From Trabulsiella guamensis ATCC 49490 (GTDB taxonomy: Bacteria > Pseudomonadota > Gammaproteobacteria > Enterobacterales > Enterobacteriaceae): 64,000 nucleotides of DNA. This document shows, one piece after another, positions 36,982-47,180 of this stretch; position 1 is the stretch's first letter, and each line of letters begins with the position of its first letter. Location: contig NZ_JMTB01000085.1 in assembly GCF_000734965.1 (NCBI RefSeq), forward strand, positions 84,408-148,407, given 5' to 3'. The notes beneath the pieces were generated by a model, which saw nothing but the letters and a program-made list of their open reading frames with translations, had not been told where the DNA came from and made no database searches. A program made the position numbers and the translations under genes.

Positions 36982-38676
36982 ATGGATAGCAACGTGAGAG
37001 ACGATGTGTTGTACGTCCCGTTTACGGGCAAGTTGTTACTGGAATCACCGCTACTGAATAAGGGAAGCAGTTTTACCCGGCAAGAGCGAAATGATTTTAA
37101 TCTCAATGGATTACTGCCCAGCGCCATTGAAAATATCGATGAACAGGCTGAACGTGCTTATCAGCAGTATCAGGACGCTGAATCCGATAACGCCCGGCAT
37201 ATTTACCTGCGAAATATTCAGGATACGAACGAGACGCTGTTTTATCATCTCCTGAAAAAGCACCTGCCGGAGATGTTGCCGATTATTTATACCCCGGTGG
37301 TGGGTGCTGCCTGTGAAAAATTCTCCGGGATCTACCGCCGGGCCAGAGGGGTATTTATCTCATGGCCCGATCGCGACCGTATTGACGATATCCTGCATGA
37401 CATCCCGCGCCATGATGTCAGCGTTATTGTCGTCACGGACGGAGAGCGGATCCTCGGTCTGGGTGACCTCGGCGTCGGCGGAATGGGCATTCCTATTGGT
37501 AAACTGTCGCTCTACACCGTCTGCGGCGGCGTGAATCCGGCGCAGACGCTCCCCATTATGCTGGATGTCGGCACCAACAATCCGCAGTTACTGGACGATC
37601 CCCGCTACATCGGCTGGCGACACCCGCGTATTACCGGTGAGGAATATTTCGCCTTTATCGACATGTTCATCGCCGCCGTTAAACGCCGATGGCCCGATGT
37701 GTTGTTGCAGTTTGAGGATTTTGCCCAGCATACCGCGGTTCCTCTGCTGCATCGCTATCGGGATGCATTATGCTGCTTCAATGATGATATCCAGGGAACC
37801 GCCTCCGTTGCGCTGGCGACAATCTTAGCGGCCTGTCGCAGTAGTCAGCGCGATTTCAGTCAACAGCCGATTGTGATTGTTGGCGCCGGGGCGGCAGGCT
37901 GCGGCATCGCCCGGCATCTTATCGCCTGCCGGGTGGCTGAAGGAATGCACGTTGATGAAGCCAGCAAAACCATTTTTATGGTGGATCGTGATGGTCTGGT
38001 GATGACCACAACCCCATCACTGGCCGATTTTCAGACGCCACTGGCACAGCCTCCCGAATGGCTGGCTGACTGGAAATACACTGGCGCGACACCGTCGTTG
38101 CTTGAGGTGATTCACCATGCAAAACCCACCATCATGCTGGGGGTGTCTGGCCAGGCAGGGTTGTTTACCGAAGAGGTGATACGCACAATGTATCGTCACT
38201 GCGAACGCCCGATCATTCTGCCGCTGTCTAACCCAACGTCCAGAATGGAGGCTCACCCGGAAGATATTCTTCACTGGACCGGGGGACAGGCGATCATTGC
38301 CACGGGTAGTCCTTGTGAACCTGTGGATTATGCCGGACGTACTATCCCGATATCGCAATGCAATAACGTTTATATCTTCCCGGCGATAGGGCTGGGCTCA
38401 CTGGCCAGTGGCGCGAAAAGGATAACGGAAGCGATGCTGATGGCGGCGAGTCGTGCGCTTGCAGAGGTTTCGCCACTGGTTTGTCATGGTACTGGCGGGT
38501 TACTGCCGGAAATCAGTACGATCTGCGAAATCACCCGTCACATCGCTTTTGCGGTAGGCAAAGCAGCGCAGCAGTCTGGCGTGGCAAATAAGATGGATGA
38601 CGATGCCCTGCACCAGCGTATTACCGCGCACTTCTGGTTACCGGAGTATCGGCCTTATAAACGACGGGCAATCTGA
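36982..38676 (+). CDS. maeA: NAD-type malic enzyme (MaeA paralogue)
   Basis: 564 residues, same length as E. coli MaeA (565) and alike throughout: [92 protein letters not shown] (nucleotide site) and [17 protein letters not shown]. It oxidatively decarboxylates malate to pyruvate in the cytoplasm. Start at ATG 36982; a GTG four codons later is an alternative because the upstream sequence lacks a strong site. Cotranscribed with the DcuC-like carrier, it would move fumarate-derived malate to pyruvate. Ends in a terminator. Confidence 0.9.
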   Translation: MDSNVRDDVLYVPFTGKLLLESPLLNKGSSFTRQERNDFNLNGLLPSAIENIDEQAERAYQQYQDAESDNARHIYLRNIQDTNETLFYHLLKKHLPEMLPIIYTPVVGAACEKFSGIYRRARGVFISWPDRDRIDDILHDIPRHDVSVIVVTDGERILGLGDLGVGGMGIPIGKLSLYTVCGGVNPAQTLPIMLDVGTNNPQLLDDPRYIGWRHPRITGEEYFAFIDMFIAAVKRRWPDVLLQFEDFAQHTAVPLLHRYRDALCCFNDDIQGTASVALATILAACRSSQRDFSQQPIVIVGAGAAGCGIARHLIACRVAEGMHVDEASKTIFMVDRDGLVMTTTPSLADFQTPLAQPPEWLADWKYTGATPSLLEVIHHAKPTIMLGVSGQAGLFTEEVIRTMYRHCERPIILPLSNPTSRMEAHPEDILHWTGGQAIIATGSPCEPVDYAGRTIPISQCNNVYIFPAIGLGSLASGAKRITEAMLMAASRALAEVSPLVCHGTGGLLPEISTICEITRHIAFAVGKAAQQSGVANKMDDDALHQRITAHFWLPEYRPYKRRAI

Positions 38677-38697
38677 ATCCTGTCTAAAGAGAAAAGT

Positions 38698-38731
38698 ATC
38701 CGCTTTCGTCAGGCACGAAAGCGGATTTTTT
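38698..38731. terminator. Intrinsic terminator after the malic enzyme gene
   Basis: ATCCGCTTTCG (38698-38708), loop TCAGGCA, CGAAAGCGGAT (38716-38726), then TTTTT. Sits between the convergent malic enzyme and LysR genes. Confidence 0.95.
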
Positions 38732-39617
38732 ATTCACCACGCAGGATCTGGCGGAAATGGGAGACCAGCGGACGCTGGTTGGCTTTATGCCAGGCGGCCC
38801 ATAATTGCGTAGAATAATTCATCCACGCTAATTCACGTAATACCACCCCTTCCGGCGCATTATGACGCAGGCTATGTTGAATCAATGCCAGACCTAATCC
38901 TGCCGCCACCAGACCTAATGCCGTTAGCGGTTCACCGGCTTCCAGACGAATATCAGGGTTAAATCCGGATTTGACACAGGCGGCGACAAAATCATCACGC
39001 GAGTGGGCATCGTCGTTATGAATCACCGCAATCCATTGCTGATCAGCCAGGTGTTGCGCGACCAGGTTTTCCTCCTGCGCCAGAGGATGGTTTTGCGGTA
39101 AAGCCAGCAACATACGATCATCCAGAACCTGGATGTATTCCAGATCCTGTTCGCTGTCGGCAGGCGGCGTATCAACCAGTGAAAAATCAAGGCTACGCTG
39201 GCGTAAGCCTTCAATCTGGGTGGCTGGAGGCTGGCTGTACAGCGCGATATGCACATCCGGCCGTGACGTGCGCAAGGTACGCAACGCGGTAGAAAGCACG
39301 CCGGAATGCATGGCGTTTTCAATGTAACCAATACACAACCCGCCATCTTCACCCCGTCCCAGACGTTTACCTAACGACTCCAGACGATTGGCATGCGTCA
39401 GCAACGAACGCGTTTCTGCGAGGAATGTCTGCCCGTCAGCCGTCAGGCGGATGCGCTGTTGGTTACGCTCAAACAGCATTAATCCCAGACGTTCTTCCAG
39501 CTGCGCAATCTGGCGGCTTAGCGGCGATTGCGAAATATGGAGCCGCTCGGCGGCACGTCCCACGTGCTCCTCTTCTGCGACTACCATGAAGTATTTAAGT
39601 TGGCGTAAATCGATCAT
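38730..39617 (-). CDS. LysR family regulator
   Basis: 295 residues. Winged-helix N-terminus MIDLRQLKYFMVVAEEEHVG with HISQSPLSRQIAQLEERLGL, then a two-subdomain effector region. It resembles the HcaR/BenM-type LysR group. ATG at 39617 is preceded by GAGGTCTGAC; the longer reading frame begins in the promoter. It diverges from the aldo/keto reductase operon at 39751, so it most likely controls those three genes. Confidence 0.87.
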   Translation of the reverse strand: MIDLRQLKYFMVVAEEEHVGRAAERLHISQSPLSRQIAQLEERLGLMLFERNQQRIRLTADGQTFLAETRSLLTHANRLESLGKRLGRGEDGGLCIGYIENAMHSGVLSTALRTLRTSRPDVHIALYSQPPATQIEGLRQRSLDFSLVDTPPADSEQDLEYIQVLDDRMLLALPQNHPLAQEENLVAQHLADQQWIAVIHNDDAHSRDDFVAACVKSGFNPDIRLEAGEPLTALGLVAAGLGLALIQHSLRHNAPEGVVLRELAWMNYSTQLWAAWHKANQRPLVSHFRQILRGE

Positions 39618-39750
39618 GTCAGACCTCAAAGGACTTAAGTTAGACCAATTATGTCCTGTTAAGTCACAACAGCGCAAGGTATTGTGATCCACGTCACAGG
39701 GCGAAAGCACAAAAACGCCCGAACTGAACCCGAATTAAAGAGGACATCTT
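39618..39750. promoter_or_regulatory. Divergent LysR-type promoter region
   Basis: TTAAGTTAGACCAATTATGTCC TTAAG-like repeats around 39631-39665 (TTAAG at 39635 and TTAAG at 39659) provide a plausible LysR site between the divergent regulator and reductase genes. Exact T-N11-A match not fixed. Confidence 0.4.
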
Positions 39751-40761
39751 ATGAGCATTAAAAATTTACTTCCCGGTAAAATCGGCTTAGGCGGCGCACC
39801 GCTCGGCAACATGTACCGTGCCATTCCGGAAGAAGAAGCCCACGCTACCGTGAGCGAAGCCTGGAACCTGGGCGTGCGTTATTTTGATACCGCGCCGCTG
39901 TATGGCTCCGGCCTTTCTGAAATCCGCATGGGCGAAGCGCTGTCTCAGTACCCACGCGATGAATACGTTTTAAGCAGCAAAGTTGGTCGCATCATGCTGG
40001 ACGAAATGGAAGATCCGGCAAAACGAGATTTCGGTGAAAAAGGTGGCCTGTTCGAACATGGCCTGAAAAACAAAATTCTGAATGATTATTCTGCCGACGC
40101 CACGCTGCGCTCAATTGAAGACAGTCTGAAGCGTCTGAAAACAGACCGTCTGGATATCGTCTGGATCCACGATCCGGCGCAGGATTTCTACGGTGACAGC
40201 TGGCTGGAGCAGTTCAATATTGCCCGTACCGGTGCGTTTCGTGCGCTGACACGGTTGCGTGACGAAGGCGTGATCAAAGCCTGGGGACTGGGCGTGAACC
40301 GCGTCGAACCCTGCGAACTGACGCTGGCGCTTGATGAGCCGAAGCCGGATGCGTTCCTGCTGGCGGGTCGTTATTCCCTGCTGGATCACAAACGTGCACT
40401 GCAACGTCTGATGCCAGAAGCGCTGGAACACAACGTTGATATCGTCGTCGGCGGCCCTTACAGCTCCGGCGTGCTGGCAGGCGGTGAGCACTTTGAATAT
40501 CAGAAAGCCTCCCCGGCCATTCAGCAGAAAGTGGCGCAAATTAACGCCATTGCCGCGCGTTTCAACGTTGATGTAAAAGCAGCAGCGTTGCAGTTCTCGC
40601 TGGCAAACCCGGCAGTCGCGGCAGTGATCCCTGGCTCCAGCCGTCCTGGCCGTATGGCGGAAGATCTGGCGGCACTGAATGCGCACATTCCGGCTGAATT
40701 CTGGGCGGAAATGCGCCGTCAGGATCTGGTTGCGGAAAACGCCCCGCTGCCGACCCGTTAA
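39751..40761 (+). CDS. Aldo/keto reductase family oxidoreductase
   Basis: 336 residues, TIM-barrel AKR. The catalytic tetrad is suggested by YFDTAPLYGSGLSE (Asp, Tyr), LSSKVGR (Lys) and VWIHDPAQ (His). It resembles D-threo-aldose/L-fucose dehydrogenases and pyridoxal-type AKRs. It reduces or oxidises sugar or carbonyl groups with NAD(P). AAAGAGGACATCTT precedes the ATG. First gene of an operon with an SDR and a SRPBCC protein, under the divergent LysR regulator. Confidence 0.87.
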   Translation: MSIKNLLPGKIGLGGAPLGNMYRAIPEEEAHATVSEAWNLGVRYFDTAPLYGSGLSEIRMGEALSQYPRDEYVLSSKVGRIMLDEMEDPAKRDFGEKGGLFEHGLKNKILNDYSADATLRSIEDSLKRLKTDRLDIVWIHDPAQDFYGDSWLEQFNIARTGAFRALTRLRDEGVIKAWGLGVNRVEPCELTLALDEPKPDAFLLAGRYSLLDHKRALQRLMPEALEHNVDIVVGGPYSSGVLAGGEHFEYQKASPAIQQKVAQINAIAARFNVDVKAAALQFSLANPAVAAVIPGSSRPGRMAEDLAALNAHIPAEFWAEMRRQDLVAENAPLPTR

Positions 40762-40780
40762 TCTACAGAGCGAGAAAATA

Positions 40781-41578
40781 ATGAAACTGGATCTGACAGG
40801 TAAAGTCGCTGTTGTCAGCGGCTCCACCTCCGGCATCGGACAGGGTATTGCCGCCGGGCTGGCAAAAGCGGGCGCAACGGTGGTTGTCGTCGGGCGTAAA
40901 CAGAACGGCGTCGATGACGCAATGGCCGCGATCATGTCGCAAAACCCCGCCGCATCACTGCGCGGCGTGGTGGCTGATCTCAGCACTGAAGATGGCGTCG
41001 CTACACTTATCGCCGCTGTTCCGACGGCTGATGTGCTGGTCAATAATCTGGGGATTTTCAACGATAAAGACTTCTTTAGCGTTCCGGATGACGAATGGCT
41101 GCATTTCTATAATGTCAACGTCCTCTCCGGCGTTCGCCTGGCGCGTCATTATGCGCCAGCCATGACAGAACAGGGCTGGGGGCGAATTATCTTTGTCTCA
41201 TCCGAGTCCGGCGTGGCGATCCCCGGCGACATGATTAACTACGGCGTGACTAAAGCCGCGAATCTGGCGGTTTCCCACGGTCTGGCGAAACGACTGGCCG
41301 GAACCGGTGTGACCGTCAACGCCATTCTGCCGGGACCGACGTTTACCGAAGGCCTGAAAGAGATGCTGGCGGACGCCGCCACACAATCCGGGCGCAGCCC
41401 GCGTGAACAGGCCGATGAGTTTGTTAAAACAGCACGCCCGAGCTCCATCATCCAGCGTGCAGCGGATGTGGAAGAAGTGGCGAATCTTGCGGTTTATCTC
41501 GCGTCACCGCTTTCCTCAGCGACAACAGGGGCTGCCCTGCGCGTCGATGGCGGTGTCGTTGACACCCTGACAATGTAA
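40781..41578 (+). CDS. Short-chain dehydrogenase/reductase (SDR)
   Basis: 265 residues, classical SDR: cofactor motif VVSGSTSGIGQGIA at residue 12, VNNLGIF (NNxG), catalytic Ser in IIFVSSESG and Tyr-x3-Lys in MINYGVTKAAN, ending in GAALRVDGGVVDTL. It oxidises or reduces hydroxyl groups with NAD(P). ATG at 40781 follows GAGCGAGAAAATA and the usual SDR start MKLDLTGKVAVV. 19 bp after the AKR gene. Confidence 0.88.
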   Translation: MKLDLTGKVAVVSGSTSGIGQGIAAGLAKAGATVVVVGRKQNGVDDAMAAIMSQNPAASLRGVVADLSTEDGVATLIAAVPTADVLVNNLGIFNDKDFFSVPDDEWLHFYNVNVLSGVRLARHYAPAMTEQGWGRIIFVSSESGVAIPGDMINYGVTKAANLAVSHGLAKRLAGTGVTVNAILPGPTFTEGLKEMLADAATQSGRSPREQADEFVKTARPSSIIQRAADVEEVANLAVYLASPLSSATTGAALRVDGGVVDTLTM

Positions 41579-41604
41579 CCCTGCAAATTTTAGAGAAAAT
41601 AAAC

Positions 41605-42021
41605 ATGGCTAAGACAAGTGTATCGATTGAAATTCCGGCGTCTGCCGGTACCGTATGGCAACTGATGGGCGGCTTTGACGCGCTGCCGGACTGGCTGCCT
41701 TTCATCCCGAAAAGTGTAGTGACCGAAGGGGGACGCGTTCGTTCGCTGACGACCTCTGACGGCGGCACGGTGATTGAGCGTCTGGAAGCATTTGATAACC
41801 GCCAGCGCAGCTACACCTACTCAATCATTCAGGCACCGTTCCCGGTTGTGGATTACCTCTCCACCATTACGGTTCACGAGACCGCTGACAGTCAGGTTTC
41901 CCGCGTGGAATGGTCCGGTGAATTCTCGCCAGTGAACGTGTCTGACGACGAGGCGCAGGCGCTGTTTACGGGCATTTACCGTGATGGTCTTAAGGCGCTG
42001 AAGGACAACTTCGTTTCCTGA
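41605..42021 (+). CDS. SRPBCC (START-like) family protein
   Basis: 138 residues with the polyketide-cyclase/START-like pattern: VSIEIPASAGTVWQLMGGFD, LPDWLPFIPKS, ending GIYRDGLKALKDNF. SRPBCC proteins hold hydrophobic ligands in a helix-grip cavity. Third gene of the LysR-controlled operon; its role beside an AKR and an SDR (ligand carrier or cyclase-like) is not known. A hairpin without T-tract follows. Confidence 0.8.
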   Translation: MAKTSVSIEIPASAGTVWQLMGGFDALPDWLPFIPKSVVTEGGRVRSLTTSDGGTVIERLEAFDNRQRSYTYSIIQAPFPVVDYLSTITVHETADSQVSRVEWSGEFSPVNVSDDEAQALFTGIYRDGLKALKDNFVS

Positions 42022-42030
42022 TGTGACAAA

Positions 42031-42055
42031 CAGGCGCCGGCGTGTCCGGCGCCTG
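42031..42055. terminator. Strong G+C hairpin between convergent operons
   Basis: CAGGCGCCGG (42031-42040), loop CGTGT, CCGGCGCCTG (42046-42055). It separates the SRPBCC gene from mhbM, which end towards each other. Confidence 0.8.
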
Positions 42056-42069
42056 ATAATTACGCTTCT

Positions 42070-43263
42070 TTAGCGAGGCAGCAGGCAGTTATCTTCTTTC
42101 CAGCCGTACAGCCATTCCATGCTGCGATAAAACTCCGCCTGCGATTTGCCTTTCCACAGCAGGTTTCTTACCTGACGCTCAACACCCGCGGCGTGATAAA
42201 GGCGCCCCATCTCACGGGTAGACCAGACAATACGCGCGGTACGCGGAATGCGTACTGATTCGTACAGTGCAAACGCTTTTGCCGCATCTCCGTCGCACTT
42301 CTCAAGCGCTTTGCCGAGCGTGACCGCATCTTCCAGCGCCATACAGGCTCCCTGCGCCATATACTGTGCGACAGGGTGAGCAGCGTCACCCACCAGTGTG
42401 ATGCGATCAGTGCCCCACTTTCCGACCGGCTCACGATCAGCGGTTGACCAGCGACGCCATGAGGTTGGTTTGTCCAGCATCTGACGCGGGCGCGGATGGA
42501 TCCCCTCGAAATAGGAGAGCACCTCTTCTTTACTGCCGTCCTTCACGCCCCACTCTTCCTGCTGGCGGCTGTGGAAGGTCACCACCAGGTTGTACTGCTT
42601 ACCGCCGCGCAGCGGATAGTGCACAAGGTGGCAGTGCGGCCCGGCCCATAACACCGGCGCGTTGATACGGAGATCTTCCGGCATATTTTCACAGTCGATG
42701 ACCGCACGGTAGACGACATGGCCGGTGACACGCGGGGAGTCGTCAAACAGACTCTGACGCACCACGGATTTCACGCCATCGCAGCCGACCAGAATATCTG
42801 CCGTCCAGCTGTTGCCCTTATCATCAAACACCGTCACATCATCCGCCGACTGGCGAATATCAACGACGTTGGTGGACGTCCGGTATTCAACATTGGGATG
42901 GGTCAGCACGGTTTCCCAGACAGAAGCGTGAATATCCACCCGGTGAATAACCGCATACGGCCCACCGAAATGGTCGCGAAACGCCTGCCCGGTTTCAATA
43001 CGCACCACTTCTTCAGCATTCACCGCATCCATCATGGTGATATGATCGGTAAATACCGCTCTCTGGCGCGCCACTTCACCAACGCCGAGGCTGTCCAGCG
43101 CGGAGAAGGCGTTAGGCCCAAGCTGGATACCTGCGCCAATCTCACCGATCTCATGTGCTTTTTCCAGCAGCATCACTTTAATGCCCTGACGCGCCAGCGA
43201 AAGCGCGGTCGCTGCCCCGCCGATCCCACCGCCGACGATAATTGCGTTCGTCACTTTAGCCAT
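42070..43263 (-). CDS. mhbM: 3-hydroxybenzoate 6-monooxygenase MhbM
   Basis: 397 residues, class A flavoprotein monooxygenase. FAD motif AIIVGGGIGGAATALSLARQ at residue 8, the DG fingerprint VGCDGVKSVVRQSLF near 160 and the second FAD motif LVGDAAHPVAQYMAQGA near 290. It hydroxylates 3-hydroxybenzoate to gentisate with NADH. AAGGAGAACGACA precedes the ATG. Last gene of the mhbTDHIM operon, as in Klebsiella pneumoniae M5a1. Confidence 0.92.
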   Translation of the reverse strand: MAKVTNAIIVGGGIGGAATALSLARQGIKVMLLEKAHEIGEIGAGIQLGPNAFSALDSLGVGEVARQRAVFTDHITMMDAVNAEEVVRIETGQAFRDHFGGPYAVIHRVDIHASVWETVLTHPNVEYRTSTNVVDIRQSADDVTVFDDKGNSWTADILVGCDGVKSVVRQSLFDDSPRVTGHVVYRAVIDCENMPEDLRINAPVLWAGPHCHLVHYPLRGGKQYNLVVTFHSRQQEEWGVKDGSKEEVLSYFEGIHPRPRQMLDKPTSWRRWSTADREPVGKWGTDRITLVGDAAHPVAQYMAQGACMALEDAVTLGKALEKCDGDAAKAFALYESVRIPRTARIVWSTREMGRLYHAAGVERQVRNLLWKGKSQAEFYRSMEWLYGWKEDNCLLPR

Positions 43264-43277
43264 TGTCGTTCTCCTTC

Positions 43278-43922
43278 TCAGGCTGAGAGTTTGTCTTGTT
43301 GATTTTCGGGCGCTGCGGCAATAAACGCCGGAAGCTGCGTGCAGGCGTCATATACCGCTTTACAACGTGGATAAGCGCTCAGGTCACACTCCATACGCAG
43401 TGCATTTGCCCATTGCGGGATAAGACAACAGTCGGCAAGCGTTGGGGTATTCCCGACGCAATACGATTCTGACTGGCTCTCCTGCAACAGCTGTTCGACA
43501 GCAGTAAGTCCCTGCTGGATCCAGTGTGCGTACCAGCGTTTTTTCGCTTCGTCACTGATGTTTAATTCTTCGCTCAGATAGCGCAGCACCCGCAGGTTAT
43601 TCACAGGGTGAATATCACAAGCGATGGCATAAACGATTTCCAGTATCCTGCTTCGCGCCGGGTCGCTGTCCGGTAGCAGGCGCGACTGTGGAAAATGCCG
43701 GTCCAGCCAGTCAATGATCGCCAGCGACTGGCCCAGCGCTTCGCCGTCATCCGTTACCAGCGTCGGCACCAGTCCCGTCGGGTTCATACGACGGTAAGCC
43801 TGCGCATTTTGCTGCCCGATGCGAATATTGACCCCAACCGTCTGGTAGTCGATACCCTTCAACGCCAGCGCAATGCGTACACGGTACGACGCCGAGCTAT
43901 TAAAAAAACTGTACAGCTTCAT
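43278..43922 (-). CDS. mhbI: Maleylpyruvate isomerase MhbI (zeta-class GST)
   Basis: 214 residues. Zeta-class glutathione-transferase start KLYSFFNSSASYRVRIALAL with the Ser-Ser-Ala glutathione site, and DIHPVNNLRVLRYL in the C-terminal helical domain. It isomerises maleylpyruvate from gentisate cleavage to fumarylpyruvate. It lies between mhbH and mhbM, spaced 8 to 14 bp. Confidence 0.92.
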   Translation of the reverse strand: MKLYSFFNSSASYRVRIALALKGIDYQTVGVNIRIGQQNAQAYRRMNPTGLVPTLVTDDGEALGQSLAIIDWLDRHFPQSRLLPDSDPARSRILEIVYAIACDIHPVNNLRVLRYLSEELNISDEAKKRWYAHWIQQGLTAVEQLLQESQSESYCVGNTPTLADCCLIPQWANALRMECDLSAYPRCKAVYDACTQLPAFIAAAPENQQDKLSA

Positions 43923-43930
43923 CGATCACC

Positions 43931-44632
43931 TCAGACTATCTTCACGGCGATCGGGGTTAACCCGTCCACGTTGCCGGTGATCACATCTCCTTTCACCACT
44001 GCGCCCACGCCTTCTGGTGTGCCGGTGAAGATCAGATCCCCTGGTTGCAGCTCAAAGAATCCGGATAAGTAGCTGATGGTTTCGTTAACCGACCAGATCA
44101 GGTGGCGGATGTCGCTGCGCTGATGGTCGACGCCGTTCACCTGCAACCAGACAGGCGCGCTGTTAACATCCACGGATTCGCTGGCTTTATGCAGCGGCGC
44201 AATCGGTGCAGAGAGGTCGAACGCTTTACCGATTTCCCACGGACGCCCCATCTGGCGCATTTCCATCTGGCGGTCACGACGGGTCATATCCAGCCCGGTA
44301 GCATACCCCCAGACATATTCATGAGCTTTTTCTAATGGGATATCGCTTCCCTTTTTGCCGATGGCGACCACCAGTTCAATCTCATAGTGGTAATTGTCGG
44401 TTTGCGACGGATAAGGCAGTTCGAGCGTTTCACCTGCTGCCACCGGCACTACCGCGTCTGCAGGTTTGCAGAAAAAGAATGGCGGCTCGCGATCCGGATC
44501 AAAACCCATTTCACGGGCATGCGCGGCATAGTTGCGCCCGACGCAGTAAACGCGATGGACGGGAAACTGTTCATCACTGCCGACAACCGGTACGGTAACG
44601 GGGGCTTGTGGTTCAAAAACATACTTAGTCAT
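43931..44632 (-). CDS. mhbH: Fumarylpyruvate hydrolase MhbH (FAH family)
   Basis: 233 residues of the fumarylacetoacetate-hydrolase fold: [30 protein letters not shown], the metal-site [12 protein letters not shown] and [16 protein letters not shown]. It splits fumarylpyruvate into fumarate and pyruvate, the final step of the gentisate route. 14 bp from the dioxygenase gene. Confidence 0.92.
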   Translation of the reverse strand: MTKYVFEPQAPVTVPVVGSDEQFPVHRVYCVGRNYAAHAREMGFDPDREPPFFFCKPADAVVPVAAGETLELPYPSQTDNYHYEIELVVAIGKKGSDIPLEKAHEYVWGYATGLDMTRRDRQMEMRQMGRPWEIGKAFDLSAPIAPLHKASESVDVNSAPVWLQVNGVDHQRSDIRHLIWSVNETISYLSGFFELQPGDLIFTGTPEGVGAVVKGDVITGNVDGLTPIAVKIV

Positions 44633-44646
44633 CGCTCTCTCCCTAA

Positions 44647-45684
44647 TTAATAACGTGCTTCACGGAACAACCCGAGGGCTTCCTGTACCGGTCTGTCCGA
44701 AAAACTGAATAACACAGTCTCTTCCGTGGTGTTGAACGACACACCGTGCCACGTCGGCACCACGAAAATGTCTTTTGCTGAAAAGGTGAAAATCTGATTG
44801 CCGATGGTGACTTCGCCGCTGCCTTCAACAACGTGATAGATAGTGCTGTCGGTTGTGCGCGCCATTCGCGAAGCAAAACCTTTTGGCAACAGTTGCAAAA
44901 AGGTGCCCATCGATGGCATCGGATAACCGCCGGAGACCGGGTTAACGTAGCGCATCTTGTAACCATCCCACTCGTCCGCATCGCCGAAGCGCGTCAGGTC
45001 GTGCAGTGCTTCGCGGCTACGGTCATAGCGGTAGTTGAAAATAGGTGACGAATTTCCTTTCTGATAGCGCAACGGCAGCATATTAGCGGCGTAGCGCGGT
45101 AGATAGTCACCCTCTTTTCGCGAGACGGGTTGCTGGTCTTCCGGGTAATCCTCCGCAAAACCGCAGCCAAGGATATTCACTAGCGGCAGATCCAGGCCAT
45201 CCAGCCAGACCACCGGCTCATCGCCCGGGTTTCCGTGATCGTGCCACTGCCACTGCGGCGTCAGAATAAAATCCCCTTCGTGCATTTGCGTACGCTCGCC
45301 GTCAACGGCAGTAAACGCACCTTTGCCTTCAACAATGAAGCGCAATGCTGACTGGTTATGTCGATGGCTGGGCGCGACTTCGCCAGGCATGATCAACTGC
45401 AATCCTGCATAGAGCGTTGACGTAATGGAGGACTGGCCACGCAGCATGGGGTTTTCCAGTACCAGCACGCGGCGCACAGCCTCTTTCGCGCCAATCAGGT
45501 CACCGCTTTCCAGCAACAGTGGGCGAATTTCCTGGTAGTTCCAGTATGCCGGGGCACAGTTAGCATTCGGCGTCTGCGGCACCAGATGGTGCAGCGACTC
45601 CCACAGCGGGGTGAGGTTCTGCCCCGAAATGCGCTGGTAATACTGCTGACGGCTGTTCTTAACATCCTGATGATATTCAGACAT
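44647..45684 (-). CDS. mhbD: Gentisate 1,2-dioxygenase MhbD
   Basis: 345 residues, bicupin. The iron-binding first cupin is seen in [19 protein letters not shown] and [20 protein letters not shown]; the second in [16 protein letters not shown] and [10 protein letters not shown]. It opens the gentisate ring with O2 to give maleylpyruvate. 11 bp after the transporter gene in the operon. Confidence 0.94.
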   Translation of the reverse strand: MSEYHQDVKNSRQQYYQRISGQNLTPLWESLHHLVPQTPNANCAPAYWNYQEIRPLLLESGDLIGAKEAVRRVLVLENPMLRGQSSITSTLYAGLQLIMPGEVAPSHRHNQSALRFIVEGKGAFTAVDGERTQMHEGDFILTPQWQWHDHGNPGDEPVVWLDGLDLPLVNILGCGFAEDYPEDQQPVSRKEGDYLPRYAANMLPLRYQKGNSSPIFNYRYDRSREALHDLTRFGDADEWDGYKMRYVNPVSGGYPMPSMGTFLQLLPKGFASRMARTTDSTIYHVVEGSGEVTIGNQIFTFSAKDIFVVPTWHGVSFNTTEETVLFSFSDRPVQEALGLFREARY

Positions 45685-45695
45685 AGAGATTCTCC

Positions 45696-47054
45696 TTAAT
45701 CGTTCACGACGCCAGCACGCGGCAAGGCATCAGGGACAGGGGCTGGCGGGCGGGTCACTATCGTCAACAGGGTCAATATCACCGCGTTGATCGCCGCCGG
45801 AACAGCAATAATGAAAAACAACATGTTGAAAGAGAAATTCATCGCCATCATCACGCCGCCGGAAAGCGAACCGACAATCGCCCCGCAGCGACCAATGGCA
45901 TTCGCCCAACTGACGCCCGTTGCGCGACTTTGCGTGGGATAGAGCATGGCGGTTAATGCGTTCAGACCCACCTGCGATCCGCTGATACCCACGCCGGTAC
46001 CAAAAATCGCCAGCGCCATCATCCACAGGCCGTTTTCACTCAGGCCAATCATGACGATGCACACCGCGCCCAGCGCATAGCTCACTGCCAGCACGCGGAA
46101 GGGATTGTGTCTGTCCATCAGTAAGCCCAGCGCCAGCGCGCCCAGCGTCCCGCCAACCTGGAAAGCGGCTGTCACCCAGGAAGCCTGTTGCAGGTCAATG
46201 CCGCGATGGTTTAACAGCGTCGGCATCCAGCTTGAAAGCAGGTAAATAATCAGCAGGCTCATGAAGAAGACGACCCATAACATCAGCGTCACAGGCAACT
46301 GGCGGCCAACGAAAAGCTGGCGAATGCTGCCTTTGGCAATCGCTGCCGCTTCCTTAAGGTAAAAATGGGTATTGTCATGACGTTCACCGGTCATTGCACT
46401 GACGGTACGGGCGATGGTCGCCTGCGGCAACTGGTGACGCACCTGCCAGCGCGGTGATTCCGGCAACACCACCAGCAGCGCAAAAAACAGCATCAACGGT
46501 AACACGCCGCCGAGCACCAGGATCCCTTCCCAGCCAATGCCTGACACCAGTTGCGCGCTGACAATGCCGCCCATTGCCGAACCGAGGGTAAAGCCGCAGA
46601 ACATCAGGGTAACCAGCGCACCACGACGTCGGGTCGGCAGGTATTCTGATGTCATGGTGATGGTGTTCGGCATGGCACCGCCGAGCCCCAGCCCGGTCAG
46701 AAAGCGCAGAATCACCAGCGTTTGTAAATCAGGCGAAAACGCGGACAGTAGGCTCAGCGTACCAAACAGCGCGACGCAAAGTTCAATCACCCGTTTGCGA
46801 CCGAAACGGTCGGAGAGCGGCCCGCAAAGCAGCGCGCCGGCGGTTAATCCCACTAATCCTGCACCGAAAAGCGGCGCCAGATCGCCCACCGTTAATTGCC
46901 AGTGGGCGCGGATATCCGGGGCGATAAAGCCAATTGCCGCCGTATCAAAGCCATCAAGCATGACCACCAGAAAGCAGCAGATGATCACTCGCCATTGAAC
47001 TTTGCCGATGGGAGCGGCATCGATCAGCGCTTGTAGTTCACGTTGTTGAGTCAT
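45696..47054 (-). CDS. mhbT: 3-hydroxybenzoate transporter MhbT (MFS, aromatic acid:H+ symporter)
   Basis: 452 residues, about 12 helices. The AAHS-family motifs are visible: [17 protein letters not shown] in the first helix, [16 protein letters not shown] in the 2-3 loop, [20 protein letters not shown]. These carriers take up aromatic acids such as 3-hydroxybenzoate or gentisate with protons. First gene of the mhb operon and divergent from mhbR. Confidence 0.92.
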   Translation of the reverse strand: MTQQRELQALIDAAPIGKVQWRVIICCFLVVMLDGFDTAAIGFIAPDIRAHWQLTVGDLAPLFGAGLVGLTAGALLCGPLSDRFGRKRVIELCVALFGTLSLLSAFSPDLQTLVILRFLTGLGLGGAMPNTITMTSEYLPTRRRGALVTLMFCGFTLGSAMGGIVSAQLVSGIGWEGILVLGGVLPLMLFFALLVVLPESPRWQVRHQLPQATIARTVSAMTGERHDNTHFYLKEAAAIAKGSIRQLFVGRQLPVTLMLWVVFFMSLLIIYLLSSWMPTLLNHRGIDLQQASWVTAAFQVGGTLGALALGLLMDRHNPFRVLAVSYALGAVCIVMIGLSENGLWMMALAIFGTGVGISGSQVGLNALTAMLYPTQSRATGVSWANAIGRCGAIVGSLSGGVMMAMNFSFNMLFFIIAVPAAINAVILTLLTIVTRPPAPVPDALPRAGVVND

Positions 47055-47180
47055 AACAAATGCCTCAGTGCAGGTAAGGTAAGAGGTAGTTTTGTTTTTG
47101 ATATGTTACGACTTTGTAGGTTGGGCGATAAAATGTACAATGGCATTTCATGCAGAGACATAACCTGAGGGTTATAGCAA
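47055..47180. promoter_or_regulatory. Divergent mhbR/mhbT promoter region
   Basis: 126 bp between the divergent start codons. TGTACATTTTATCGCCC/GGGCGATAAAATGTACA sequence near 47125-47142 is A+T-rich and probably contains the MhbR site and overlapping promoters; a symmetric T-N11-A core was not fixed. Confidence 0.45.
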
